Shown here: positions 8,551 to 16,693 of the stretch, in pieces
Position numbering within the stretch: the first letter of the stretch is position 1
Layout: each line of letters opens with the position of its first letter
Source of the DNA: Anaerolineales bacterium
Lineage (GTDB): Bacteria > Chloroflexota > Anaerolineae > Anaerolineales > RBG-16-64-43
DNA length: 38,668 nucleotides
NCBI GenBank assembly: GCA_016932475.1
Contig: JAFGCU010000036.1
Span: 1 to 38,668, forward strand
Direction: 5' to 3'
Notes under the pieces: model-generated
The model's database searches: none
What the model was told of the DNA's origin: nothing
What the model saw: only the letters and a program-made list of their open reading frames with translations
Translations under genes and position numbers: made by a program

Positions 8551-9519
8551 ATGCGCCTGACCGGCACCTTCCTCGACGAGATCTCGCACGACATCCCGCA
8601 TCAGAATTGGGGGCCCCAGGAGTGGGCGAAGGATTTCCTCGCCATGCGCACGATCGGGATCGACACCGTGATCCTGATCCGCTCCGGCCACAAGCGCTGG
8701 CTGACATACCCCTCGGATATCCTCATCGAACGCGAAGGCTGTTACCGCCCGCCGCTGGACCTGGTAGATCTTTTCCTGACGCTGGCCGAACAGCACGACA
8801 TGGCGTTTTTCTTCGGGACGTACGATTCCGGCCGCTACTGGTCCGCCGGCGATTTCCGGAAGGAGGTCGATCTCAACCGCGCCGTGGTCGACGAGGTCTG
8901 GGGGCGCTATGGCAAGCGCGCGGCATTCAAAGGCTGGTACCTTACCCAGGAGGTCAGCCGCCGATCAAAGGGGATCATCGACCTCTACGCCACGATGGGC
9001 CGCCACTGCAAGGAGGTCTCGGGCGGGCTGCCCACGCTCATCTCACCCTGGATCGACGGCCCGAAAGCGGTCAGCTCTTATGATGCGCTGACGGAAAAGG
9101 GGGATGGGATCTCGCTCGCGGCGCACGAAGCGGAGTGGGGGGAAGTGATGGCCGGGATCCGCGGCGCGATCGATATCGTCGCCTTTCAGGACGGGCACGT
9201 GGATTTCCACGCGCTGCCGGATTTCCTGGCGGTGAACAAGGCGCTGGCGGAGAAGCACGGCCTGCGCTCGTGGAGCAACGTCGAAACGTTCGACCGCGAT
9301 ATGCCGATCAAGTTCCCGCCCATTAAGTGGGAAAAGCTGCTGCTCAAGCTCGAGGCCGCGGAAAAAGCCGGCGCGGAAAAGGCGATCACCTTCGAGTTCC
9401 CGCATTTCCTCAGCCCGAATTCCTGCTACCCGCAGGCCGGGCACCTCTTTCGCCGCTATTGCGAACATTTCGGCGTCCGGCCGGGATGGAAAGAACCGGT
9501 CCGGCATATTCCGCTATAA
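8551..9519 (+). CDS. DUF4434-like TIM-barrel putative glycoside hydrolase
   Basis: The 322-residue protein starts MRLTGTFLDEISHDIPHQNW, followed by EWAKDFLAMRTIGIDTVILIR, which is the typical opening of DUF4434 proteins, a TIM-barrel family related to glycoside hydrolases. Acidic candidates include the Glu in YLTQEV and in TFEFPHFLSPNS near the C-terminus; catalytic roles are inferred. There is no signal peptide. AGGAG at 8540-8544 is 6 bases before the ATG. With GH127 and AGE nearby it fits a loose carbohydrate-use neighbourhood, but the genes are separated by repeats and are not an obvious operon. Confidence 0.6.
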   Translation: MRLTGTFLDEISHDIPHQNWGPQEWAKDFLAMRTIGIDTVILIRSGHKRWLTYPSDILIEREGCYRPPLDLVDLFLTLAEQHDMAFFFGTYDSGRYWSAGDFRKEVDLNRAVVDEVWGRYGKRAAFKGWYLTQEVSRRSKGIIDLYATMGRHCKEVSGGLPTLISPWIDGPKAVSSYDALTEKGDGISLAAHEAEWGEVMAGIRGAIDIVAFQDGHVDFHALPDFLAVNKALAEKHGLRSWSNVETFDRDMPIKFPPIKWEKLLLKLEAAEKAGAEKAITFEFPHFLSPNSCYPQAGHLFRRYCEHFGVRPGWKEPVRHIPL

Positions 9520-9539
9520 AGCGTGCGAACCGCCGGTGT

Positions 9540-9716
9540 GATAGTGGCTGTCATCCCGGCGCCTGCCCTCGCGCAATATTCCGGCTCGCATTTGTCCTTG
9601 GAGCCGGAAGTGTTGTGCCTGCCCGGCGTACTATGAAGGGAAGCGAGGGTGATCCCAGCCGGGATCCAAAGGCAGGCTGCGAATTATCATCCGTAATCTT
9701 TCCTTTGACCCTGGAT
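9540..9716. repeat. Dispersed intergenic repeat element (GTCATCCCGGC type)
   Basis: This gene-free stretch contains TGTCATCCCGGCGCCTGCC, GAGCCGGAAG and CAGCCGGGATCC, closely parallel in wording to 3860-4000. It leads into the 38-bp tandem array. I see no coding potential in it. Confidence 0.5.
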
Positions 9717-9932
9717 GCCGGCCAAGTACACGCCGGCATGACGATCGCCCTCATCCCGGCCAAGTACACGCCGGCATGACGATCGCCCTCATCCCGGTCA
9801 AGTACACGCCGGCATGACGATCGCCCTCATCGCGGCCAAGGACACGCCGGCATGACGATTGCCCTCATCGCGGCCAAGTACATGCCGGCATGACGATCGC
9901 ACTCATCCCGGTCTGGTACACGCCGGCGAGTG
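9717..9932. repeat. 38-bp tandem repeat array, about 5.5 copies
   Basis: Units begin at 9721, 9759, 9797, 9835, 9873 and 9911, exactly 38 bases apart, each containing CAAGTACACGCCGGCATGAC followed by GATCGCCCTCATC with one or two changes. There are no unique spacers, so it is a minisatellite and not a CRISPR array. Its right end falls about 30 bases before the AGE start codon, close to that gene's expected promoter and leader. Confidence 0.9.
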
Positions 9933-9963
9933 AAGTCATCCTTTCTGGAGGCGTGCATTCCCC

Positions 9964-11136
9964 ATGACCAATTTCTCCGAATACGCCGAACAGTACCGCC
10001 GCGCGCTGCTTGAGGATGTGATCCCGTTCTGGGAGAAGCATTCGATCGACCGCGAGTGCGGCGGCTACTTTACCTGCCTGAACCGCGACGGAAGCGTGTT
10101 TGACACCGATAAATTTATTTGGCTGCAGGCGCGGCAGGTATGGACCTTTTCCATGCTGTACAACCGCTGCGAAGCGCGCCAGGAATGGCTGGAGGTCGCC
10201 CGCCACGGCGCGGAGTTCCTGATAAAGCACGGCCGTGCGCCCGACAGCAACTGGTATTTCTCGCTGGCCCGCGACGGCCGGCCGCTTGTCCAACCCTACA
10301 ACATCTTCTCGGATTGCTTCGCGGCAATGGCGTTGGCGCAGTACAGCTTGGCATCCGGGGATGAACAGGCCGCCGGCCTGGCGCGCAGCACGTACCGGAA
10401 TATTCTGCGCCGGCGGGAGAATCCCAAGGGTATCTACAACAAACTCGTCCCCGGCACCCGCCCGCTGAAGAACTTCGCGTTGCCGATGATCCTGTGCAAC
10501 CTCGCGTTCGAACTCGAGCGGCTGCTGCCGCCCGAAGAGACCGAAGCGGCGATCGACGAATGCATGAAAGCCGTGCCGGGGGAATTCCTCGATCCGGAGA
10601 AGAATATCATCCTCGAAAACGTGGCGCCGGATGGGAGCCAGGTGGATTCGTTCGAAGGCCGCTTGCTCAACCCGGGCCACGCGATCGAGGCGATGTGGTT
10701 CCTGATGGATATCGGAATCCGGCGCGGCGACCGCGCCCTGATCGAGAAGGCGGTCGGCGTCGTCCTGGCCACGCTCGACCACGCCTGGGACCGGGAATAC
10801 GGCGGCCTGTACTACTTCCTCGACCGCCACGGGCATCCGCCGCAGCAGCTGGAATGGGATCAAAAACTGTGGTGGGTCCACATCGAAACGCTGATCGCGC
10901 TCGCGCTCGGCTTCGCCCAAAGCGGCCGGGCGGAATGCCGGGAGTGGTACGAGCGCGTACACGAATACGCCTGGGAGCGTTTTCCGGACCCGCGCTACGG
11001 CGAGTGGTTCGGCTACCTCACCCGCCGCGGCGAAGTCCTCCTGCCGCTCAAGGGCGGGAAGTGGAAAGGCTGCTTCCACGTCCCGCGCGGGCTGTTCCGG
11101 TGCTGGAAGGTATTCGAGGGGATGAAGGAGAAGTGA
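9964..11136 (+). CDS. N-acylglucosamine 2-epimerase family (AGE) enzyme
   Basis: The 390-residue protein matches the AGE/renin-binding-protein family in length and motifs. It has WLQARQVW (Arg57), [10 protein letters not shown] (His239), WVHIETL (Glu308) and GCFHVPRG (His372), the four positions reported as essential in the Anabaena enzyme, here at the same residue numbers. The family interconverts N-acyl-glucosamine and N-acyl-mannosamine, while relatives epimerise mannose/glucose or cellobiose, so the substrate is open. It is cytosolic with an alpha/alpha barrel. GGAGG at 9947-9951 lies 12 bases from the ATG, rather far. No sialic-acid genes are nearby, which favours a neutral-sugar or oligosaccharide role (inference). 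Confidence 0.85.
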   Translation: MTNFSEYAEQYRRALLEDVIPFWEKHSIDRECGGYFTCLNRDGSVFDTDKFIWLQARQVWTFSMLYNRCEARQEWLEVARHGAEFLIKHGRAPDSNWYFSLARDGRPLVQPYNIFSDCFAAMALAQYSLASGDEQAAGLARSTYRNILRRRENPKGIYNKLVPGTRPLKNFALPMILCNLAFELERLLPPEETEAAIDECMKAVPGEFLDPEKNIILENVAPDGSQVDSFEGRLLNPGHAIEAMWFLMDIGIRRGDRALIEKAVGVVLATLDHAWDREYGGLYYFLDRHGHPPQQLEWDQKLWWVHIETLIALALGFAQSGRAECREWYERVHEYAWERFPDPRYGEWFGYLTRRGEVLLPLKGGKWKGCFHVPRGLFRCWKVFEGMKEK

Positions 11137-11147
11137 AACAAGGTCTC

Positions 11148-11222
11148 ACCGCAGAGGCGCAGAGAGCGCAGAGAAAAAATTAAATCAAAGAAAAACCTCT
11201 GCGTCCTCTGCGGCTCTGCGGT
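11148..11222. repeat. Inverted repeat of CGCAGAG type forming a long hairpin
   Basis: A 26-base arm (11148-11173, starting ACCGCAGAGGCGCAGAG) is matched in inverse by 11197-11222 with about three mismatches and a 23-base A/T-rich loop. The right arm ends 6 bases before the ATG of the AAC(3)-like gene. A half-copy of the same wording occurs at 36069-36095. Confidence 0.8.
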
Positions 11223-11228
11223 AAAAAA

Positions 11229-12071
11229 ATGTTTGAATTTCAAGATCGCTTCCGCAAAGACCTCCTCGCCCTGGGTGTGCGCCCCGGCGGATTGCTGCTC
11301 GTCCACAGTTCATTCCGTTCGTTTACGGATTCGCTTCCGGCTGGCATCCCCCTCTCCCGGTACTTGTCCCGAGCGGCATCGAGGGATCAGCCGGGAGAGG
11401 GGGAACGAGGGGGTGGGGCCGGCGGGCCGGAAACCGTGATCCAGGGTTTGCTCGAAACGCTCGGCCCGGACGGCACGCTGCTCATGCCGGCCCTGACCTG
11501 GGAGCGGGTAACCCCCGAGAATCCGATTTTCGACATCCGTCACACGCCATCCAATGTGGGGATCATCCCCGAAACATTCCGCACCAGGCCGGGAACGCTG
11601 CGCAGCCTGCATCCGACCCATTCCGTGTGCGCCGCCGGGCCGCTGGCCGCGGAACTGATCGAAGCGCACGCGGCCGACAGCACCCCCTGCGGCCCGCATT
11701 CCCCCTTCCGCGCTAACGCCGAACGCGGCGGGCAGATTCTGTTCCTTGGCTGCGGCCTCGAGGCGAATACGACCATGCACGCGGTCGAAGAGATCATCGT
11801 ACCGGCTTACCTGTTCGACCCGCCGATCGAGTACCGGCTGACCCTCGCCGACGGATCGGAGCGGAGAAAATCGTATGCGCCGCGCAATTTCCGCGGCTGG
11901 CGCCAGCGTTACGACCGCGCGGCGGAAATCCTGCGGCCTCCGGATCTGATCCGCGCAACCGTCGCGGGCGCCGTGTCGGTCCTGCTCGACGCCGCGGCGC
12001 TGTGGGATGCGGCGCTCGCGGTGCTAAGGAAGGATCCGCTGTTTTTCGTGGAGAGGGTGTCCGATTCTTAG
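11229..12071 (+). CDS. AAC(3)-family acetyltransferase with in-frame repeat insert
   Basis: The 280-residue protein shows the aminoglycoside N3-acetyltransferase fold signature: LLVHSSFRSF near the N-terminus, then ETVIQGLLETLGPDGTLLMP, LHPTHSVCAAG and TMHAVEE, including the conserved histidines. The family uses acetyl-CoA; many chromosomal members are not drug-resistance genes and act on other amino-sugars. Residues about 39-65 (PLSRYLSRAASRDQPGEGER and on) have no counterpart in the family and come from a palindromic DNA element at 11348-11403 that keeps the frame. No clear ribosome-binding site precedes the ATG, which directly follows a long hairpin repeat, so expression may be low. Confidence 0.75.
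   Translation: MFEFQDRFRKDLLALGVRPGGLLLVHSSFRSFTDSLPAGIPLSRYLSRAASRDQPGEGERGGGAGGPETVIQGLLETLGPDGTLLMPALTWERVTPENPIFDIRHTPSNVGIIPETFRTRPGTLRSLHPTHSVCAAGPLAAELIEAHAADSTPCGPHSPFRANAERGGQILFLGCGLEANTTMHAVEEIIVPAYLFDPPIEYRLTLADGSERRKSYAPRNFRGWRQRYDRAAEILRPPDLIRATVAGAVSVLLDAAALWDAALAVLRKDPLFFVERVSDS
11348..11403. repeat. Palindromic element inserted within the AAC(3)-like coding region
   Basis: CCCCCTCTCCCGG (11348-11360) and its perfect inverse (11391-11403) flank a 30-base loop. The wording resembles intergenic CTCTCCC/GGGAGAG hairpins at 19867-19900 and 23082-23180. It encodes a charged Gly/Arg-rich loop and does not break the reading frame. Confidence 0.7.
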
Positions 12072-12217
12072 GATAAAAAATGGACAGGATTTGCAGAATT
12101 GTCCAGGAGTTAACCTAATCTCGCGGCTCCGATCCAGAAAAAACAAATCTCAGTCTTGTGATACAGTAAACGGGTGGTGTGGTTCCTCCAAACCGTTCAA
12201 AGAGAGAAGGTTTGACG

Positions 12218-12391
12218 ATGACCAATCAACCGCCCCCTGCGCCGAGCAAAGGAAAAATCCCAACCGTTGTCGTAATCCTGTTGATCCTTCTTGTCTTTTG
12301 CATCCTATTGCCTTGTTGCATCATCATCCTCTTGTCCCTGCTCGGCCCCGCCGTCGGCAACGTGTTTTCGAATATCATCCTCGAAATCTAG
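12218..12391 (+). CDS. Very small single-span membrane protein
   Basis: The 57-residue product has a short Pro/Lys-rich head (MTNQPPPAPSKGKIP) followed by one long hydrophobic helix rich in Ile/Leu with a Cys-Cys pair, and a short tail. GAAGG at 12206-12210 is 7 bases before the ATG, which supports translation from here and not from an upstream in-frame ATG (12179). I recognise no family. It could be a membrane-inserted small regulator or structural peptide. It sits alone between the AAC(3)-like gene and the RCC1 region. Confidence 0.55.
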   Translation: MTNQPPPAPSKGKIPTVVVILLILLVFCILLPCCIIILLSLLGPAVGNVFSNIILEI

Positions 12392-12531
12392 GGGCCGATC
12401 CCCTGAAGAGACCGGCGGCGAGCAGGAATAGGAGAGCCTTCCCGGCAGATGGCATTCTCCGTTCCGGGCCAGCGCCGGACGCGGCGGCCGACAAACGGAT
12501 GCATAAAGCGAAGCTGCCGGCTTTGGGATAG

Positions 12532-12663
12532 GGCCATATGTGCGTTATCACCGGAACCGGCGGGATCCGGTGTTGGGAGCTTATCGAATCCGGCCAGGTC
12601 GGCGACGGCACGATCGAGAACTCGTACCAGCCCGCGGATGTGATCGGCCTGCCGGGGGAATGA
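12532..12663 (+). pseudogene. Orphan single RCC1 blade (remnant)
   Basis: Reading 12532-12663 in one frame gives GHMCVITGTGGIRCWELIES followed by GQVGDGTIENSYQPADVIGL and a stop (TGA 12661-12663). This is one complete RCC1 unit of the local type, with both cysteines, CW, and GQ-x-GDGT preserved; WG has become WE. A stop lies just upstream of the blade, so it is not attached to a signal peptide or further blades. It can also be read as a 41-codon frame from ATG 12538. It is best seen as the last blade of a lost RCC1 gene. Confidence 0.75.
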
Positions 12664-12696
12664 CCCTGGGAATCCATTCAAGATGGATGCAAGGAG

Positions 12697-12733
12697 AGGC
12701 CGGCTGCGTCCGTGAAAGCGATGCAGCCGGCTT
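12697..12733. terminator. Hairpin followed by T-rich run
   Basis: AGGCCGGCTGCGT (12697-12709) pairs with ATGCAGCCGGCTT (12721-12733), 13 bp with two G-U pairs and an 11-base loop, followed by TATCCATTTCC. It lies about 35 bases after the orphan RCC1 blade and probably once ended that gene. The rest of 12740-12952 shows nothing I can name. Confidence 0.5.
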
Positions 12734-12952
12734 TATCCATTTCCCATGAGACGGCGTGGTTTTCCTGCCCATCCTCTCACTCGAGAAAATTGCCGGGAGA
12801 GTCAAGAAGATCTCTTCCAGCCCGGTGAATAAGGCGGGGCAGGCTACCGGTTCAATCGGACGAGTCCTCCGGGTTCAAGCCGGTCCCGGCGTATCGGAAT
12901 TGACACACCCCTGTAGCATCCCGGCTACGTGATTCTGTTAGAATTCCCAGCA

Positions 12953-14116
12953 ATGAAAAATAATCCGGTTTTTCAGCGGATTTCAAGCCTCGGCTCGCGG
13001 CTGCGCGGGCTGCCCAAACGCCGCCTTTTCCTCCTGGCGGTCCCGCTGGCTTTGGTGCTCATCTGCCTCGGAGTGTATTCCGGGATTCGTTCCTACGCGC
13101 CCGCCGCGGCGCGCGTGTCGCAAACGCCGTCGGCCACTCCGTTCCAGCCGGCCACCGAGACGTCCGAAAAAAACGGCCGCTCCCCGACCCGCGGACCGAA
13201 GGCGACCGTCGCCACCCTGGCGCCGCTCGCCACGCCGACCGCATCGGGCGTAGCACCCCCCTGGTCGCCCTACGCCGGCCCGATCCACCCGGCCTCGACC
13301 CAAATTCCCCTCCCCGCCGAAGTGATCGATCCCGGTCCGGGTACGATCACCATCGCGCTCCTGGGGATCGACAAATCCGAAACCGCCGGCGCCTACCGCA
13401 CCGACGCGATCATGATCCTCCACCTCAACCGCGAGCGCAACCTCGCCGCCGTCATCTCCTTTCCGCGCGATCTGTACGTATACATCCCCGCTTACGGGAT
13501 GCAGCGCATCAACATCGCGTTCCAGCAGGGCCGGGAGCTCCACTATCCGGGCGGGGCTTTCGAGCTGTTTCGGGATACGATGAAATACAATTTCGGCCTG
13601 CAGGTTGACCATTACGCGCTGATGAATTTCCAGGGTTTCAAGGACATGGTCGACAAGCTGGATGGGATTGATGTGCAGGTCGGCAGAACCTACACCGATT
13701 ACCGCTACGGGTACGGCAACATCACCGTCGAAGCCGGGGAGCGGCACATGGATGGATCCCTGGCGCTGTGGTACGTGCGCGCGCGCCAGGCCTCCAGCGA
13801 TTTCGACCGCACCCGGCGCCAGCAGGAGGTGATCGTGGCCGTCGCCCAGCGCCTGCTGGATCTGCGCGCCATTCCCAACCTGCCGGGCTTCTTCAAGATC
13901 TTCATGGAATATTTCGAAAGCGACCTGACCCTCGACGACATCACCCCCTTCGCGGATATGGCCGGTTCGGTTTCGCTTTCCTCGCTGCGCCGCTACCGGG
14001 TGACGACTCCCGACGGCTGCAGCAACTGGACGACGCCCCAGGGCGGAATGGTCCTGCTCCCGAAATATGATGCGATCCGCGCGATGCTCGAAGCGGCGCT
14101 TGCTCCGCCGGAATGA
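12953..14116 (+). CDS. LytR-CpsA-Psr (LCP) family wall-polymer transferase
   Basis: The 387-residue protein has a short basic cytoplasmic tail, one membrane span (about residues 25-45), a Pro/Thr-rich spacer to about residue 125, then the LCP domain with TDAIMILHLN, SFPRDLYVYIP, INIAFQQG and DFDRTRRQQ, the arginine/aspartate motifs that hold the polyprenyl-pyrophosphate head. LCP proteins attach anionic polymers or glycans to peptidoglycan outside the membrane. ATG 12953 is chosen because the basic tail starts there; an in-frame GTG at 12929 is possible. It lies 101 bases before the first RCC1 lipoprotein in the same direction, with a strong hairpin between. Confidence 0.85.
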   Translation: MKNNPVFQRISSLGSRLRGLPKRRLFLLAVPLALVLICLGVYSGIRSYAPAAARVSQTPSATPFQPATETSEKNGRSPTRGPKATVATLAPLATPTASGVAPPWSPYAGPIHPASTQIPLPAEVIDPGPGTITIALLGIDKSETAGAYRTDAIMILHLNRERNLAAVISFPRDLYVYIPAYGMQRINIAFQQGRELHYPGGAFELFRDTMKYNFGLQVDHYALMNFQGFKDMVDKLDGIDVQVGRTYTDYRYGYGNITVEAGERHMDGSLALWYVRARQASSDFDRTRRQQEVIVAVAQRLLDLRAIPNLPGFFKIFMEYFESDLTLDDITPFADMAGSVSLSSLRRYRVTTPDGCSNWTTPQGGMVLLPKYDAIRAMLEAALAPPE

Positions 14117-14150
14117 GACCGGCGGGAAGAAATGATCCGCCGGTGAAAAT

Positions 14151-14187
14151 CCTCCCCCGTTTTTCGCACCCTGAAAAACGGGGGAGG
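14151..14187. terminator. Perfect 15-bp hairpin between LCP and first RCC1 gene
   Basis: CCTCCCCCGTTTTTC (14151-14165) and its exact inverse (14173-14187) enclose a 7-base loop. It lacks a trailing T-run on the plus strand, so it may be a weak terminator, an mRNA stabiliser, or a repeat element of the CCTCCC/GGGAGG kind. Confidence 0.5.
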
Positions 14188-14217
14188 AAAGAGGAGGGGG
14201 AGTGGATTGGAATCGAT

Positions 14218-16653
14218 ATGAAAATCAAGATCAGACTGCCTTTGATCCTCCTGCTGCTTATCCTCCTCGCCGGCTGCGGCACGCTGAAGATCAACGTTGA
14301 TTTTCGAAATACTCCGGTTTCCGGCGTTGCGGAAATCCCTTCCGGTTTGCCGGAATCGTCGGTTGCGGCTCTCGTATCCACCCCGACCGCCTCTCCCACA
14401 GCCGGCGAATCCGCAGCCACTCCGGAACGGGCCGCTCCAACACCGGAAACGGTACATCCCGTCGCCCTGGCCGCCGGCCGGAATTTCACTTGCGCGGTGA
14501 TGAGCAACGGGGGGGTGAGATGCTGGGGCGACAACGAGCACGGGCAGTTGGGGAACGGCCTCCGGGTGAACACCAACCACCCGGTCAATGTCATCGGTTT
14601 GACGGACGTAAAGGCGGTTACGACCGGTTGGGCGCACGTTTGCGCGCTGACCGCCGGCGGCGGTGTGAAATGCTGGGGATACAACGCCAACGGTGAGTTG
14701 GGCAATGGAAAAAATGTGGACAGCAATAAGCCGGTGGATGTCCAGGGACTTGCTTCGGGTGTGGTGGCGATTGATTCGGGTGACGATCATACCTGTGCGG
14801 TTATGAGCAGCGGAGGGCTGAAGTGCTGGGGGATCAATACCTACGGCCAGCTGGGTGATTGGACAAAGGATGCTCGCAGCGTTCCGGTCGACTCACCGTG
14901 GTTCGGGGGCGGCGTGGCGGACGTGCAAGCCGGTTGGGGGCACACCTGCGTCCGCACGACCGCGGGCTGGGCGAAGTGCTGGGGCAACAACCAGTATGGG
15001 CAGTTGGGATTCGGCAAACTGACGGATATCCACCTTCCGGCCGAGGATGTGGTCGACCTCAGCGCCAAGATTCTCGACGTTACGGCGGACGGCAGCCAAA
15101 CCTGCGCGCTCATCGCCGGGGGCGGTGCGTACTGCTGGGGTAACAACCGCTACGGGCAATTGGGGGATGGCACAACCCAAAAGCAATATGCCCCGGTTGC
15201 GGTGGCGGGATTATCGACCGGCGTCATCCGCCTCGAAGCCGGCTGGAATCACACTTGCGCGGTGGTCAGCGGCGGCGAGCTGCGGTGCTGGGGTTGGAAT
15301 TATTTCGGTCAGCTCGGAGAAGGGACAACCCTTAACCGCAGCACGCCTGCGCGCGTGCAGTACCTGACCGATGGAGCAATGGATGTAGCTTTGGGCTGGG
15401 GGCACACCTGTGTGTTGACCGGGCTCGATGCGGTGAAGTGCTGGGGCTCAAACTCATCGGGCCAGCTCGGCGACGGCACCTGGACCGACAGCAAGATCCC
15501 GTTGACCGTAGTGGATCTGATTTTCGAGGCTCCCCTGACGAAAACGCCCAAGCCGACGCAGACGGCAACCCGCGCCCCGACGGTAGTTGCGTCGCGTGTC
15601 TTTGTCTCCCTCTCGGCCGGCCTGAATCATACATGCGGAGTGACGTCTTCCGGAGGTGTGATGTGCTGGGGAGACAACTCGTTCGGGGAATTGGGCGATG
15701 GTACGAAGACCAATCGGACCGTGCCGGTGGATGTTGTCGGTTTGCCGGACGTCGCTATCGCGGTGGCGGCCGGCGGAGAACATACCTGCGCCTTAACCGC
15801 GTCGGGCGAAGTTTCGTGCTGGGGAAAAAACGAATTCGGCCAGTTGGGGGAAGGGACGACGTCGGATAGTCGGATTCCGGTGATGGTGAAAGGACTGCCG
15901 GCAGGGATGCGGGGCGTCGATGCGGGGTATAACCATACCTGCGCGTTGACTTCAACCGAACAGGTGATGTGCTGGGGCGGCAACCTGGCCGCTCAATTGG
16001 GCGATGGAACAAGGACCAATAGCAGCGTACCCAAGCAGGCGACCGGATTGAATGGAGTGGAGGTATCCTTCATTGCTACGGGTGATTTGTACACTTGTGT
16101 GTTAACGAAAGCCGGCGGCGTTAAGTGTTGGGGGGAAAGCAGCGCCGGCCAGCTGGGAAGCCGGCCTTTCAACAAAGACGGCTATCCTCCGGAGGATGTT
16201 TTTGGGTTGTCCGGTGGAGTTGCGGCGATATCCACCGGTGCATCCCGTACATGTGCAATTATCCGGGATGCAGGGGTCAAGTGTTGGGGATTTTATTTTT
16301 TAGGGGATGGCACCGGACGCAGCAGCCGGGAGCCTGTGGATGTCGCTAACCTTTCGGGCGGCGCGGTCGATATTGGTGTGGGTGCTGACCAGACCTGCGC
16401 GCTGATCTCCGGAGGCGGCGCGCAATGCTGGGGATTTAATCCCGGCGGGGGGGTAGATCTTTTCCCGGTAAGCGTTGTTGGTGTGCACGGACCATGGAAG
16501 GCGATTGCCGCCGGTTCTCATCACACCTGCGTTCTCTCCGTCGATGGCAGGGCAAAGTGCTGGGGAAGGAATTGGTACGGTCAACTTGGAGATGGCACAA
16601 CAATAAACCGCGACACCCCGGTTGATCTCGCGACAGCGCCGCCGTGGAAATAG
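14218..16653 (+). CDS. RCC1-repeat lipoprotein 1: two seven-bladed propellers (14 blades)
   Basis: The 811-residue product has a signal ending in LLAGC (Cys20), a mature start CGTLKINVDF, a Thr/Pro-rich spacer to about residue 80, then 14 RCC1 units of form HTCAL...GGVKCWGxNxxGQLGDGT. Blades 1-7 (to about nt 15520) and 8-14 (from about 15600) are separated by a linker rich in KTPKPTQTATRAPT, so I predict two complete propellers. All 14 units keep two cysteines about nine residues apart. Blades 12 and 13 are degenerate in the GQLGDGT part. RCC1 propellers bind proteins; BLIP-II is a secreted bacterial example. ATG 14218 is chosen because it opens the signal peptide; the reading frame itself is open from 14113, overlapping the LCP stop. 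Confidence 0.88.
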   Translation: MKIKIRLPLILLLLILLAGCGTLKINVDFRNTPVSGVAEIPSGLPESSVAALVSTPTASPTAGESAATPERAAPTPETVHPVALAAGRNFTCAVMSNGGVRCWGDNEHGQLGNGLRVNTNHPVNVIGLTDVKAVTTGWAHVCALTAGGGVKCWGYNANGELGNGKNVDSNKPVDVQGLASGVVAIDSGDDHTCAVMSSGGLKCWGINTYGQLGDWTKDARSVPVDSPWFGGGVADVQAGWGHTCVRTTAGWAKCWGNNQYGQLGFGKLTDIHLPAEDVVDLSAKILDVTADGSQTCALIAGGGAYCWGNNRYGQLGDGTTQKQYAPVAVAGLSTGVIRLEAGWNHTCAVVSGGELRCWGWNYFGQLGEGTTLNRSTPARVQYLTDGAMDVALGWGHTCVLTGLDAVKCWGSNSSGQLGDGTWTDSKIPLTVVDLIFEAPLTKTPKPTQTATRAPTVVASRVFVSLSAGLNHTCGVTSSGGVMCWGDNSFGELGDGTKTNRTVPVDVVGLPDVAIAVAAGGEHTCALTASGEVSCWGKNEFGQLGEGTTSDSRIPVMVKGLPAGMRGVDAGYNHTCALTSTEQVMCWGGNLAAQLGDGTRTNSSVPKQATGLNGVEVSFIATGDLYTCVLTKAGGVKCWGESSAGQLGSRPFNKDGYPPEDVFGLSGGVAAISTGASRTCAIIRDAGVKCWGFYFLGDGTGRSSREPVDVANLSGGAVDIGVGADQTCALISGGGAQCWGFNPGGGVDLFPVSVVGVHGPWKAIAAGSHHTCVLSVDGRAKCWGRNWYGQLGDGTTINRDTPVDLATAPPWK

Positions 16654-16693
16654 TAGAGAACGGATTTCACGAACTACATTAAGAAGGAATTCT

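Noticed and set aside
9717-9932. Regular 38-base periodicity resembling a CRISPR array
   Set aside because: The units abut directly, with no unique spacers, and no cas genes are present.
11229-12071. Aminoglycoside resistance determinant
   Set aside because: The family match is clear, but many chromosomal members have other substrates, and no mobile element or resistance context is present.
14113-14217. In-frame 35-codon extension of RCC1 lipoprotein 1 overlapping the LCP stop
   Set aside because: It would put a charged leader, encoded partly by a perfect hairpin, in front of a normal lipoprotein signal. The ATG at 14218 gives a standard signal peptide.
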